Numbered from the stretch's first letter, positions 38,401-53,900 are shown. The stretch is 64,000 nt of DNA from Hemicentrotus pulcherrimus (GCA_003118195.1 BEXV01000002.1:748291-812290), one strand, 5' to 3'. Notes: generated by a model from the letters alone, not told the origin. Program-made: numbers and translations.

Positions 38401-41400
38401 AAGGTGAAATTTTGCATAAATCTATCTTCAAATGCTTTTCTTTTTAAACCTTAAAATCTGTCAATTTCAAGCAAATGTATAAATAAAAAATATGTCTTTG
38501 TTTTACTTTCTTATATTCCACAGTAATTTATCTACATGTACATTATAACTTCCTTCAATACCTTTTGAGAATGAATTGTCTTGGCTTTCCTGATATTCAG
38601 AACAAGTGATTGATTTTAGATCAGAATCCTTCAAAAGTCAAATAATGATTTTGGGTAGGATGGAACTGTTGCAAAGTAGTGAAAGTACCTTTCAATATAA
38701 AACATGAAACATAAAAACTTGTTGCTACAAGTATGAGTTGGAGTGTCTAAACATGATTTCAATACTCTACTTTGTATCCTATAGAAATTAAATTCTGATT
38801 GTATAATACCTAATTGTCATGTTCGCATAATTCAATAGGCCTACATGATGGACAAGGCTACAGAAATTGCATTAAGTTGAAACGCCTTCTCCATACTACA
38901 TACCTTCAATTATCATCGCCTGTGTATGAACATGGATTATGCATCTGCCATTAAAAGAGCATTCAGTGTGGGTGTATTTTATGAGCATGTATGTGTAAAT
39001 GACTATCCATCATTAGTCATCAAATGTCAAAAGCCGTTTGAATCCCACCATATACTACTAATTTATTCAAAATTGCAAAACTATTTAATTATGGAACTGA
39101 GCCAATGATTACCATGTCTTAATTTCTTTACATTTTGCACACAAATTTATATCAAAAGAAGTCCAATATTTTAGACAATGATGTAAAATACTCAGACTGC
39201 TGCTACTCTTTAGACCATTGACCTATTATTATCACTGTTACCTAACTCTGAGCAAGTACATGTATTACATGTAACTGATATTTTAAACGTTCTGTTTGCT
39301 CACTAGTATATACATGTAGTGTCAAAGTACAAGGGCCCAGCCCTATACCTCTCAATGCAAAAGTAGGCCCACATGTACAATAAGCAGCCATATAAAGCCT
39401 CTTCGCATTTTGTCCAATATTGGGTAGGTTGGTGGATTTTTTTGTGAACTATTCACAACTTGTTTACTGTCCAATATTGGGTAGGTTGGTGGATTTTTTG
39501 TGAACTATTCACAACTTGTTTACAAAAAATACTAAAATGATTGTTCCATGTCAACAATTTCTTTTTCCTATTTTTTGAAAGTATGTAGAAGGCAAACTGA
39601 AATGTGAACTGTACCCAAAACCAGCTTGCTTATCATACTAGTACTACCATATTGGGGTCAAAAGATTTACTGCTTAACCTTTTACCTATGGAAACTGGGT
39701 GGCTACTGCAATATAACCTATGGGAATCAAATACTTCAGCAGTAAAGGGTTTACAAAATGTGTCAATTTTACTAATGACATTTTTTAGATTTGTAACTCG
39801 ATGGATACAGTTGATGGAGGATAACTGCCAAAGTGTATCCTGTCTGTCTAGTTACTAAGCCTAATAATACTAAATTATCCAGAGTTACCCCAAAGATAAC
39901 AAGATTGACAGTATAATGACAATGAGTGATCAAAATACATCCTACTGACATGTGTAAGAGATTCATCATGTAAACCGTCTTTGCAAATTGACAACTTCTT
40001 ATACAAGAAGAAATAAATCTCAAGTTATCTCCCAGAAAATACCACCCATTATTTTAGTTTTGTATTGTCTACCAAGATCTAGACAGCCTTCCAATTATAA
40101 ACTTGCTCAACAGTGAGTCACCGCACAAATACTCATATTATTAAAGGCCTACCAACCAAAAGTATTATTTATTGCATTACAGAATAATGATAGACGAAAT
40201 CCTCTAAGTTCAAATTTAAAATGCAAATGATACTTTGAAAAAATTTGACCATCTCACAGAAATTGAATGTGTTCTTTGTCACTTTGATTGAACAAATGCA
40301 GGCATGCACTTAAATACATGTAGGATGACAATATTTGACTGCTAATCAATAATTGATTTATTTCATTTCATTTCCAATTCAATCAGTCGTTACTGAAAAT
40401 ACCATAGAACACAGACCATCATCATACCAGTATTTATAAATGTTGAAATTACTTTAAGCTAAATTAGCCCTTTTCACAATTTGCCAGAAATGTTCTTTTG
40501 GTGATTTTCAGAGCTCATAAGTTTTCCAGAACTTCCACACTGATCCTCTTTGTATTTTATTTCCTGCAGATCAATATTACTTTGTACAGGAATAAGATTC
40601 TACATTTAATCAATAATGCTAATCATTCATGAACAAGCAACAAGCATTCTTGTTTTCTGATTTCCATCCACTTCTAAGGCCCAATAAATGAAAATAAAGC
40701 TTCTGGCACTCTTTCCAATCTTGAGGAATCCCTTTAACGGTCATTCTTTTGACATCCCTTAATCCCTAGTTGAGTGAAAGTATCCTGTACGAGAACATTG
40801 AGCAGCTAATGATAATCCCGTATGGGATTCAGGGACTTACCAGTATCAGACTCAAGACACCAAAAATGAAATTAAAACGGGAACTCTATTATATTATAGG
40901 GTTTTTTATGTGGTAAGTGTTGGTGGTAATATGCTCATGCATGCGCGGAAGGAAAAGAAGCATTCTATTCAAGCCTTCCTGAATTGAATAAATGTAATTA
41001 ATGAAACCATTTGACTAAAAAAAAGATTGGAAACACACAGGTACTGGTATATTTTGAGCAGCCAATGGTGATTCCATATGGGATCCAAGGATTTTCCAGT
41101 ATCGGTCTTGAGATATACATGTACATGTGCCAAAGATGAAATCAATACAGGAATATTGATTACATTTGGCCTCCATGTATGTTCACAAATATCAAATTCG
41201 GATTGATGGACATCTATTTTTGGCTAGCTTCTCAACCTCCCCCCCCCCCCCCCCCNTTCTATTTATTAAAAAAAATACTGAAGACAATAATGCCAATGTA
41301 TGCACTGAAGAAAGACATGTTGATGGATGTATTTATGAATAGCACAGTAGTGGCAAAATTTCTGTTTCAAAAATTCGGATCAGGTTAAATGCCCTATACC

Positions 41401-41926
41401 TGGTTATAAAGACCCCTATTCAAGAATACGACCCCTTACAACTTCTCTGCTGGCATCTACATGTATAATCTGCATTTTTTGAATGTACATTAACTATTGT
41501 AACTATCAGAACTACCTTTTAAATCTAGAAAATTGAACTACAGGGATGTCTGCAACATATTTGTTACATAAATTATAACAAAAACATTTCTTAATGAGAA
41601 TTTTGCTCCTGATGATTAAAAAACAAATACAAAAATCAAAGGACCATCCAGAAAATGTGAAGTGAGAGTTCTTCATACAAGAGCAAAAGTGCCGTACAAT
41701 CTGCAGTTCAACACACAAAATGTAGGCCCTCAAATCTTAAAATCTTAGAAGAGCCGAAAAGGCATAATCTTCTGTCAAAGTATATGATTTTATGCCCTTC
41801 TTGCTCTCAGCAGACAATATATTTAAGAGTGCATACATGTACCTGGGATATATCTACAAATGAACAAAGGGTCGGGAAAGGTCGATTTGATTCATGACAT
41901 TCTTCAATTGATTGATTGTGTGGACT

Positions 41927-41964
<38 letters not shown>

Positions 41965-44900
41965 AGTAGGCTTCATCCTGGATCATTCTTTTGAAACCCG
42001 AATGATCAACCTTTGGTATTTATCTTCTTGATTTATCTCTTCAAAATGAGCCGAGGATGTCTCTATTCAAGACAAACACACGTTCTGCAAATAAAAAATA
42101 TCATTGTATGAAGACAAATGCTCTCTAACAAAACACAGCCTTCCCTTATGAACTGACATATTTCATACCACAGACAAGAAGTATTGATTAAACACAAACC
42201 AACTTCCACTATGCTTTGTTTGCTCATAATAGGATGTATGTTTTATCATTTAAACATTAACTTTAAACTTCAAACATTGGGACAAGAAATACAGGAGATC
42301 TCCTATCTCCAACAAATATTTATGACATGAATACATTATTCGGAAATTATGTGCGCAGTAATCAATGACAAGTATGATGACAATACATTCACCAACAAAG
42401 GCATAGCACATACATCATTATGATACTTACTTTAATATTTCTCTCACAAATGACAAAATGTCTATGCCTACAGTATATCATCTTTCCAGAGACAGAAGGG
42501 CGTTAGTTCCATGTTTAAGTATCTGATTTAATGCTCTTCTGGCTCCAAACAGATATTTTTGGTAAATGAAAACTAGACAAGAGAATAAAGTAATAAACTA
42601 CCTTCACTCCCTAAATAAAAAATGGCAGAAGCCCAGAACAATAGGAAAGGTTCACCCCTCTCCCAACATCTACAAAAAGCTTTATACATTGTATGACAAT
42701 ATCATTTACTGTACATGTAACTTGCATATGAGTAGGAAAGGTGTAAGAGAAGTGTTCATGTAAGCCCTCACATTTGCAATGTATATACATGTGTACCTAC
42801 TACTGCAATGTTTAGGCCCTTCCTGAATGTGTTTTTTCTCCTATTTATGCAAATAAGGATTTTTTAGATGAGGAATGATTTTCAGAGCGTGTGATTTCAG
42901 CTATTGAACCTTGGGCTAAAAAATTCAGAGATGTCTTCCGGTAATACATGTTTGTGTGCATGATTCTTTTGTTCACAGTATCTAGATTTATACTTATTAC
43001 AGTATTGAATGTTTGCAGTTTTAGCAAAGTTTACATGTGATGCATCAAACCATGTATAAGAAAAAAGCAATGGAGCCATGCCAAAATAAAATAATTTTAC
43101 AAGTACCGGTAAATAGTAAATGGAAACATAAAAGTAAGATGTGTAGAAGATAAGCCCCCAGTAGTACTTACTTCCAAGTATCTGTGTGTTTCAAGTTACA
43201 TAGAAAGTGTTTTACGTGTATGCAATTTGCATTCTGACTATTAAAATAACCACCACTTCTATGTACAAATTCGAGTACAGTTTGAAAGTGATCTTTTAAA
43301 GTGCACTAGGCTTTAGTCCTTTCATTTTGCCAAAGAGGCTTTTTAAGGCTGTTTATCTTGACTGTGTGAATGAAGCTTTAAAGTACACCACACCTGACTG
43401 TCTGGTAGTGAGCTCATTCAACCATGTTTAGAAATAGTAAACAGGTGTTTTGTATTTGTTGAAAGTTAACTGCTCCATTGCAGCTCATTGCATCAATATG
43501 TAAACCAATGCAAATAAGACAAGATAATATTAGCTTTGAAATAAATAATTCTGTGAAAAGTTCCCTTTTTGTTTGACCTACATACAAGACATACATGGTA
43601 CCCATGATTGAAAACAAAAGCTGGACTGGTTGTCTGTCTGGCCTAACCTTGAGTAACACCAAAACTAGGCAAAAGTGGCTAAATTCATGAACACAATGTT
43701 TGTTAAGTAAACTGTTTTCTTGGAGTGGCCATGGACGACAGGTCAATGTAAATATTATATCCTTTATATAACACTTGTAGCACCATTACAAAAATATCAT
43801 TTTTGTTACAAGGTGTTCTTTTTGGATTAACTATAGGAAGTCATAATTCCTCAGGGAAAATACATTTTGGCTTTATTTTTGGTTTTGTTTTTAGTGTCAA
43901 TCTTGGTTTCTAATTCTTGTGTTTCATTTTGTTTTGTTCTATTCTTGTTATATTCTATTCTGTTCTGTTATGACCAGAACTGTTTCGATTTGCCTGAGCT
44001 CTTTAACTTTTCAGAGCTACATTAAAGCGATTGAACAAGTTCATGTGTTTTAATTAGGTGATATGAAGGCTGTTTTTAATTCATTTCATAGTCTTGGGGA
44101 CAATATATGTAATATTTCATCCAAAGTGCGAAAAAGTAGCAACATTATGTAAAGGACAAGCTTTACTGTCCATCTGGCATTTCCATACCAGAATGTACAA
44201 GACTACTCAATCTCCTGTTGAGAACTAGAAGGGTGTGATCTCGCCATCATGGTGCACAACATTCTTGTTGAAATGAGTGAGGCTGGAAGCTTCATCAGCA
44301 ATTCACTCGAAGATGTCGTTGAAGAAGCTGTTCTTTAAGCTCCAAAATGACAATATCTTTTCTCGCTCTCTCTCTCTATCTCTGATATGACATTAACTGT
44401 AAACCAACTATTCTCTACTCAGCAACTCTCTCTTTCGTCTACCATTAGTCATCATAATATACACCTGCACAAACACACATTTATAAACCACTTTTTTTAT
44501 TAATTCTTAGTAATCTAATAAAATATAATATAAAGTTACTTACATTCTAGGACTGGATTGCTTTGTAAGAGTTGTTCTTTGACCGTGTCTACATCTCCTC
44601 CTTTACCACACACTGCTGCTACATACTGCATAACAATTTTGCTGGCCTCTGAGCACATAAAAGAAACATAGGAAAAGACATATATTTTTATTGTGGAAGA
44701 AAACATTAGGGCTATAGACCTATTCATAATCTTTATTTATTGTCCAGACCATCAGATTTCACCAAACTGTTACTATCTTAAGATTAAATGTACATGGTGC
44801 ACAATCCTATCTCCCTTCCTCCCATATCTCTACCTTCCTCCTTCCCCTCCCTCTTCCTGTCTCCCCTTCTATCTCTCTTCCTTCCTCCTTTCCATTTTCC

Positions 44901-47900
44901 TCCATCCTCTCTTCCCTCCTCTCCTCGCTCATCTATTCCTTCCCATCCTCTATCTCTTTCGGTTCCTCTCTCCCTTCAGCCCTTTCCTCCTTTCTGCCAC
45001 CTATCCCATCCCCCTTTCTCCCCTCTTATCCTTCTTCCCCCTTCTCTCCCCCTTCCTCTCTATCCCCTCCTTTCACAAATCTCTCTCTATTCCTATACCC
45101 CCTCTCTCTCTTAACTATAATTGATTAGTGACATCAATCACATCCTCTATATTTTCTTGATTTTGGTTTAGATGTCTTATACACAACAATAATACAAATT
45201 GTAACCGTCAGCATCCATATTTGTTGTAAAAATGCACCCTAATCAAGAAAATTAATTTAATATCTGCCAGCAACGGCCCAAATTTTATCATCTTTTTATC
45301 ATCTCACATCAAAAACACCAAACAGGGATAAACAAAATCCAATCAAATGGAAAACGTACAACATCGCTACATTCCAATCTCATGACAACACCGGAACTCA
45401 TTCCTAAAATGAACTCTCTCATGGGGTACATAAATCTGGAAGCCCCATGACATTGGACTTGAGAGGGTGGTATAAATCACCTGTTTTTCCTGCTCCACTC
45501 TCGCCTGAGATGATGACACACTGGTCTCGATTCTTGTCTCTCATGTCCCTGTAGGCATCGTCTGTAATCGCATAGCTACATTCAAAATAGATACAAGAGA
45601 ATAAAAGATTAAATGTCTGCACAGGGAAGTAAAGATTTGGTAATTATTGAATAAAATGTTTTTATTGTTATTTCTGGGTTCTTATCCTCACATATGAAAG
45701 CAAAGAAACTCTCTGCATGTGCCCCCTGAATGGCAATTACACCAGCTTATGTGTGATGACCAATGGTTCACTGTTTGANGGTCATGTGATTACACTGTGA
45801 AAGAAATGTTTTTGAAGCATTTTTTGGAAGCATGTACTTCAAGTACTTTGAGGTTTTGGAATGATCAAAAAGAAACTAAACCGATCATGCTGGAAATCAA
45901 ATGCATGTAAACAAATGTTTGGTCCACACTTTTCTGATATTTTGTTTTGGACATATAAAAACTAAACAAACAACCAAAACATTTTTGATAAGCAGGTGTA
46001 TTGTACATTGTATTAAGCGATTCTTGTTTTCTCACTGATTATTTTGAAGGTGAATTTCAGAAAAAGGAATAAAAGCAAGTACATGAAGTCATGAACTATT
46101 TGAATATATACTCTGGCCCTGCCCATGTAATGACATACAGAGCTTTACATACAAATGCACAATTACATGAAGTAATAAATAATGATGTCATTTCCTTCTT
46201 TAATTAGATTTATATACAATTTTAGTTTAAAAAAGAATTGTTACGAAATGCTTTCAATGGAAGGAATTTTGCAAAAACATGTCAACAGGACCATTTCCTT
46301 TCAAATTGAATAAGCATGAAAACATATTTTTAACCTAATTTCAATCTATTGTCATTTAATGAATTCAAGAATTTTATTAACCTTTACTCTGACAGAAAAA
46401 GGAAAGAATTTTGATATGTCTAGACAGTAGACACTAAGGATCAGGCTGAAATTTGGTTGAAATAATGATCAGTTTCACTTTCTCCAGATAAGTGTTTTTA
46501 TGTACCTCCTTAGAGATTGTTTTTGAGACAAATCATGGCAGAATTTGAACCCTTTGGGGTCGGAAGAATTTACTGAATATATGCTAAAAATAATATATAA
46601 TCACATGTGTCTTAGATGAGACATCACAGGGTTACATGAGAACAACCAACAACAAAAATACCTTTAAAAGTTATTTCGTTTCTTTTTTCTCATTAATTTG
46701 AGAATAAGTAGGCCTATAGACAGGTATTTTAAGCTTTTACATATTTCAAGTCCATCACCATTAGAGTACCAAAGTTGAGATTTTCGGGCACAAACACATG
46801 CTATTTATAATTTTTTTATAATTAAAAAAAAAAAAAAATAACATCAAAGTAAAACAAGTATTTCATTGCAATACTCAGATGCAACTATATTCACAGATAT
46901 ATTTTTAGAATTTTTCTATAGAGAATACTGCTCCATCAATTTTGGAATGTGACCCACACAATTCTGGACAGGAAAATGTAGTCACAGGGACTCCTTTAAG
47001 AGCCCCTTCAGATCTTAGCAGGGAACTGGGTGGGGTACATAGAACCAGAGTGACCCTATCAGCATGATGTCATGATACAGACTGTGAATCAACTACATGT
47101 AAGTTTAGATTTCATCATTCTCCTATATTTGAAAATGCAGTTTCATATTGGAAAACATTTCTCTATTATTTTTCAAAGTGAAGCCAGAGAATATAAGGGA
47201 CTAATAATAAATGAAGGTAGGGGGCCTACGTGTATGAATCAGAAAATAATTTGGTCAATCGATCAATTTCCCATTTAGTCAAACAATTGTTTCTGTGTGT
47301 AGTGCTTTCCACTGTACAGTATGTGGTTTTTCAGGAGGATTAACTTGTAGTTGATTTTTCATCTTTTTGATGTTTCCAAAACCTCGCAATACACTTATCC
47401 ACCTCTCCTTATGACACACCCAACAGTACTTATCCTCATCTCTACAAAGAAGGGAGAGGTATGCTGGGTATGCTAGTATGATGGTTAAAGTAAGCAAAAT
47501 GTTAGCACTCTTTTAATAACTATTTAAAGACTCAGAAAATTAAATTCATCTTCTCCTGCATGACTATAAATTATGTCCATGTTAAGGTGATTGTTTTAGA
47601 TACAACCTGAATTACCAGATATCAAATATCATCCCTGCAAATAAACACGATATTGATTCTATCTAATCATTGTCTTATCCTACTATATGAGAATGTGCAT
47701 TTATGTTTATACTCCTATGCAATGACCCATGAAGCAAGACAATGAAGTTGTGTTTACACATGCACTAAGCCATGCTATGAAACATAACAGTTGAGTTTAT
47801 ACATTTATTATTAGACAATACATACACTAAGAATGAACAGTTACATGTACATGTATGTTTGTCAATTGGGTGAGGTAAGCTAAAGAACAAATAGGGTAGT

Positions 47901-50900
47901 TCTAAGTCAATTATGTAAGATTTGGTCTATCATTCATGAAATCAAATACATGGTCAATATGCTTAAATTCTCAATGCTGTTAACATTTGTATGAGGAGGA
48001 TTGAATTGCACATATCATGCTATGTTTGCATGTAAAAGTTAATAGCCTCACCCAATAATGTTTGAGGAAAACATACACCTACTCCATACTTGTACACATG
48101 TACATGTATGCATGAACATGAAATATTTCAAGAGAAAAATGAACACAAATTTTACATGAGATAGTCAATAATGTGTTTTTTCTGCATGCAAGAACACAAT
48201 TTTGATGACAAACTGTCAGGAATATTTTGATGATCAATTCAGCAAATACATTTCCTCATGGCATTGATAGTATAATTGGTTTTTCACTCGGGGAATATTA
48301 TCATATATGCTCCTTTGTCAAAAAGATCCGACTGTATTCACAAAATATTGATTGATGAATGGAATTAATGATTTGGTTGAGTTGGGAAGGTGAAAGAAAA
48401 ATTGACTGTGGAGATTTACAAATGTTGCAAGCATAATGCTACTTTTATTGTTACAGAAGTAATCATGTATGAATGCAATTGAATTACTGTTCAAATACAG
48501 CAATCTTAATTCTTTTAAAGGATTTTTTCCCCCACTGTTTAAGTTTGCAAGAATTTCTATAGCTTGTATGACATATGCTCCAATGACAATTGCTCTGTAT
48601 GCAATATTCTTCACTAAATCAAATATGAAACTTCGTCCCTTGACCAAATACTATACCTGACTCAAATCCTTACCCTAAACTTGACCTAAAACCCTATTGC
48701 AACCCTTAACCTAACCCAAAACCTTACCTAAAGCCCTTTTGCAACCCTTACCCTAACCCTAAACTTAACCTAAAACCATTTTGCAACCCTTAACCTAACC
48801 CAAAACTTTACCTAAAACCCTTTTGCAACCCTTACCCTAATCCTAAACTTAACCTAAAACCCTTTTGCAACCCTTACCCTAACCCTAAACTTAACCTTAA
48901 ACCTTTTTGCTACCCTTACCCTAATCCGAAACCTTACCTAAAGCCCTTTTGCAACCCTTACCCTAACCCTAAACTTAACCTAAAACCCTTTTGCAACCCT
49001 TAACCTAACCCAAAACCTAACCCAAAACCTTACCTAAAACCGTTTTACAACCCTTACCCTAACCCAAAACTTAAACTAAAACCATTTTGCAACCCTTATT
49101 AACCTAACCCAAAACCTTACCTAAAACCTTTTTACAATCCTTACCCTAACCCAAAACTTAACCTAAAACCCTATTGCAACCCTTAACCTAACCCAAAACC
49201 TTTCCTAAAACCCTTTTGCAACCCTTAACCTAACCCAAAACCTTACCTAAAGCCCTTTTGCAACCCTTACCCTAACCCTAAACTTAACCTAAAACCCTTT
49301 TGCAACCCTTACCCTAACCCTAAACTTAACCTATAACCCTTTTGCAACTTTTAACCTTACCCAAAACCTTACCTAAAACCCTTTTGCAACCCTTACTAAC
49401 CCTAAACTTAACATAAAACCCTATTGCAACCCTTAACCTAACCCAAAACCTTACCTAAAACCCTATTGCAGCCCTTAACCTCACCCAAAACCTTAACTAA
49501 ATGTAAAATGTAATTGCAACCCAAGACCTAACCACATATACATTTTCATTTGTTTAATGTTGTCAGAATGCTGTTTTAACCGATATACTCCATATATTGC
49601 GAAGCAGAAAAGGGTGGTTCCTTTTATCAGGGACTGAGGGGATTCAGAATAGAAGTCAAACTGGTTAAAATACTTACATGTGTGGAGGTAGTTCATATAG
49701 ATTCATGCCTCTGTATTCCATAATCTTCTCCATTGTATAGAGGGGTAGCTTGGTGTAGGGATTAACTGAGACTACTACATTGCCAATGTATGTCTGTGAT
49801 AGAGGATATCAAGAAAAATACATATACCAGTAATCAGTATACATGGATGATTACAGGATTATTTACAGGATTTTATGAAAAATCATTTAAAATCACTTTA
49901 AAAATGAAATATTCCATTTCTGAAGCTCTTTCTTTACACTTTTGCAGATTGAATAGTATCCATCTACAACACCCATGTCTACAACGGTAGACAGTCAAAA
50001 ATGTTGTAAAGCCAGGAATTCTGGTACCCTGAAGAACATTTCTTTTGTTTTGTTTTAAATAAATGCTTAATTTGTTAAAGGTACAGTGTAATTGAAATAG
50101 TAAACAAGGAGGAACACTGTCCCTATATGTAGGGTCAACGTCCTGGGAAGAGGGTGGGATAGGGGTTCTGTTTGTATCCATATCAGGCTCATGAGTGTGA
50201 CAAGAAAACAAAATGATGTAGATGATCTACATCATTTTGTTTTCTTAGATCATTCAAATTGATGTCATCACATTAGTTTTACAGTGGTGATATTCCTCAA
50301 ACTCAAATTCAAATTACTGCACACATTTCTTTCAAATTGTTGGCATGCTTACCATTATTCAATTACTCATCTAACCCCTATGTTGAATCAGTAGACCTTC
50401 ATTTCCCTACTGTTGTCATAAACAGTTAAACACATTTTGAAATCTTATTCATATATTGCCAATCAGTTCCGGGATACCACCAGCAAAAAATACAATTAAA
50501 AAAAAGTTTCTTTGTCATTAAATGGTCTTAAAAAAGGCAACTACAGCAGTGCCAGAAAATCACTATTGAAAAGCATACAGAACAAACTTCAAATTACATG
50601 CAACACTGTACCGGTATGTCCCTGCTTATATTATCGGCAGGCATCTTAAGCAGTATCCAAAATACATGTAGGCCTAGGCCCTTCATCAAATCAGGAATAC
50701 GAATTGGAGGATTCAAAGAAAAGTTAGTACACCCTTTCAGAAAATATGAATTCCAATAAATGCACTACACTGTATTCATGGAATAAATATGTTGCAACTA
50801 GAGGTACATGCAGGTACAGTATCAATATATCACAGAATACTCAAGGGCCGCTCATGTTTTTCATACATTGTAAAAAGTTGTATTGTTTTGTTTTTTAAGC

Positions 50901-53900
50901 AATAAACTCACTTCTGACTATCTGTAAACTGTAGTATTGATTTATAGGCGCCCACTGTTAGAAAATTGTATAATAATCTACAGTACTACCAAGCATGTCA
51001 TGTGTCAGAATCAATGTTAGTTAATACCAGTCAATGACCGTTCTGGGAGGTGGTTTTAACAGGCTGGTTTTACACCCCAAAAGGAGTGGCATTATTGGAA
51101 ATCAATGGACTATGTGGTTTCATCCCTTTCTGGTTGACATCTGGTACTGAATTCAACCGTAAGACAGGGGAAATAGTACTGGGAAGTCCTTGTTTTTTTA
51201 AAGGAAATTCATCAGTTGTCTCACTTTGTCTGTGTCATCTGTTGCCCTTCATTTATGCAGATATTTAGTCCTTCATGTACTTATTAAAACGTACCGGTAC
51301 AAATTACAAAATTAATCCAGTGTAAGCATAATTGTAATTAGTCATAATGACCGTATGTTTCATACTATTTTGGGCGCTGCCCATGTTTTAACATAGAACA
51401 GACAAATAAGGGGACTCCTACTAATCATGTCTGAGTGATCAAGGCATAACAATTAATGATATTACCTCCCCCCCCCCCCCCCNNNNNNNNNNNNNNNNNN
51501 NNNNNNNNNNNNNNNNNNNNNNNNNNNNNNNNNNNNNNNNNNNNNNNNNNNNNNNNNNNNNNNNNNNNNNNNNNNNNNNNNNNNNNNNNNNNNNNNNNNN
51601 NNNNNNNNNNNNNNNNNNNNNNNNNNNNNNNNNNNNNNNNNNNNNNNNNNNNNNNNNNNNNNNNNNNNNNNNNNNNNNNNNNNNNNNNNNNNNNNNNNNN
51701 NNNNNNNNNNNNNNNNNNNNNNNNNNNNNNNNNNNNNNNNNNNNNNNNNNNNNNNNNNNNNNNNNNNNNNNNNNNNCCCCCCCCCCCCCCCCCTCTCTTC
51801 TCTCCATTTCCCCTCCGGATGAAGTGGAAACTGTAATTCTGGAAGACAAGCCTGAAGTAGGTGTTATACAATATTTCTTTCCCTCTCTTGAGAAAGATTA
51901 ATCAACACAGCGATGACATTTCCTATTATGCATGGACAGACTGATCAAAATATTCCATTGTGTGTGGATGATAGACTAGCATCCATAAATGTCACATGTG
52001 CTGAGGGTAACAGTTTTAGCAGCTCTAGTCAATGTATGTGACAAGTAACAACAGTTCCATGTATGAAGTGTCCTGTTAAAAATAGTTCGGATTTGGATGA
52101 TGTGTCGTCGGTCCCACCCACTGACATGATTCTAGCCACTTTCCAGGTGACAGGAAACCTCAGCAGGGTATGATCAGTCGTCTTTAGCACTGCCAGATTT
52201 AGGGGGCACAATCAAACCGTGCCCCCTTCCCCACCTACAAACCAAAGAGGCAAACAGTAATGTGCTCAACTCCTTGAATGTGCCCCTTCAGCTAATGACA
52301 TTTATTTTTCTTCCTCGTTTTTGTGAATCTTGCGTGACATAATTTTTAATTTTTTTTCAAATGAAATTCAAGATCCCTCTTGGTCTTCAGGAAATTCTAC
52401 CTCTCACCATGCTGCTCTAGTCCAATTTGGAAATACTTATGAACATATAAAATTCATAATTTGTCATAATTATACTTTCCCCACAAGGCATTAATGAATA
52501 AAGTCTAAAGCTATGATCTAGATCAAGATCAAAGATATATACATCTTCACTAATCACTATTATTTAAAGGTGTATAACTGTCTATACAAAATAGTTTTCA
52601 TGTCATACTGTAGTAAGTTAATGTGGTATTTCCTAGACCCTCCATATAATAATTTTGCTGAGCATGAGAGTGTGTATACTTTTACTTTCAAATAATATTT
52701 TAGTTTTGTTACCCTTGTTATAAATTGAGAACAGTCAGCTTTATTATGGATCCTGAAAATTGAGGGTGAATAATAAACAAATTTTTCTTGACGCTCCATC
52801 ATTTACAAATGACCTAACTCTGTTTAGAATTAAAGTCATCACAAAATCAAGGTGCAGTACACCAAAAATTTAACTGGTGTTATTCATTATGAGTCACGAA
52901 CAGGACTGGGGCTCACAAAAATCAGCATGGATTTTTAGAATCAAATCAAATCTGGACAATAATGATAAAAAGAATAATTTCCATACTTTAAAAAGGTAAA
53001 AGCATGCTTATTGATTGCAACATACATGTACATGTTAATATTGACCTGTGCATGATGAATTCAAGTGGAAGCTAGTTGCCATGTCCTGACTGCATTAACT
53101 AATTCCCTGTCTACAATCAATAACGAGTGCTCCATCTAATTGCAAATCAACTTACATGTACATACCCCTCACTCATTTAGACTAAACAAAAATATTGCAA
53201 ACACTGTTTGTCCATGATGTAAGCTGATCTCTCTAAAACTGGTTTCTTTTTATAACGATCCTATTAGCATCTAGAAACATAGTACTAGCCTACTAGGCAA
53301 GCTAGAAATGTGTATTTCCCTTATCTTATACTTTGCCCCATGTTTTGTACATCCCATTCACAATTCAATGATGCTTCATATGTTTCATTATACATATTTT
53401 GTATACATTTTTCCTCTAGTGTGAATGACCATTCATAGGAACAGTAGTGTTACCAAAGTGAACGTCTTGAGGAGGATGTCCCCCATTGCTCAATCACTTT
53501 GAGCAGCCATGATGGGACAGCAATGAATGACTTCCGGTCATCAATCAATGTCTTGTAATGACAGGCATGCATGCCCCTTGATTGAATCCATTAAAATCTT
53601 ATATCCAAGACAAATTGACTTCTTAACTCTAATTACTCTACAGGCCAATGTATGTATATTTCAATCATATTTTGGGAGTATTTTTCTCATATACATGTAC
53701 AGTGTACATGTACATGGAGAATTAGTTACCGGTAGTCAATTCTTACCAAGGTGCCTGTATAATGTACATGTATGTATATATTCTTTCGTCATATGCTGTG
53801 TAATCCAAAAAACAAAACAAATTAACTCCTCATGTGCCTTGGTCAAAAATATGGAAAATTACCCTCTTCAGTCAAAAGTCTTGTCACGGGTATCGGGTGT

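Larger units (their letters stand above)
35800..44543 (-). other. Myosin intron 4 (8.7 kb)
   Basis: The largest intron. It holds one inverted-repeat arm, hairpin loci 2-4, a GA-rich tract (37446-37560), a CAT-rich stretch near 37030-37170, a 57-bp tandem duplication (39412-39523), a repeated pair at 40.8 and 41.1 kb, a poly-C tract with an N at 41256, and (CT)n at 41931-41960. I see no exon. Confidence 0.7.

Noticed and set aside
44214..44245. Another hairpin-repeat copy (GAACTAGAAGGGTGTGATCT)
   Set aside because: Only one arm resembles the family; no partner arm is found nearby.
44693..45124. 143-codon plus-strand Ser/Pro/Leu-rich frame
   Set aside because: A translation of the polypyrimidine tract, which rarely contains stop codons; no sign of a gene.
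48653..49530. A true telomere or chromosome end
   Set aside because: The array is degenerate, has a 42-bp period and lies between two exons of one gene.
51425..51871. Long frames across the N gap
   Set aside because: They consist of undetermined bases bounded by poly-C; nothing is supported.
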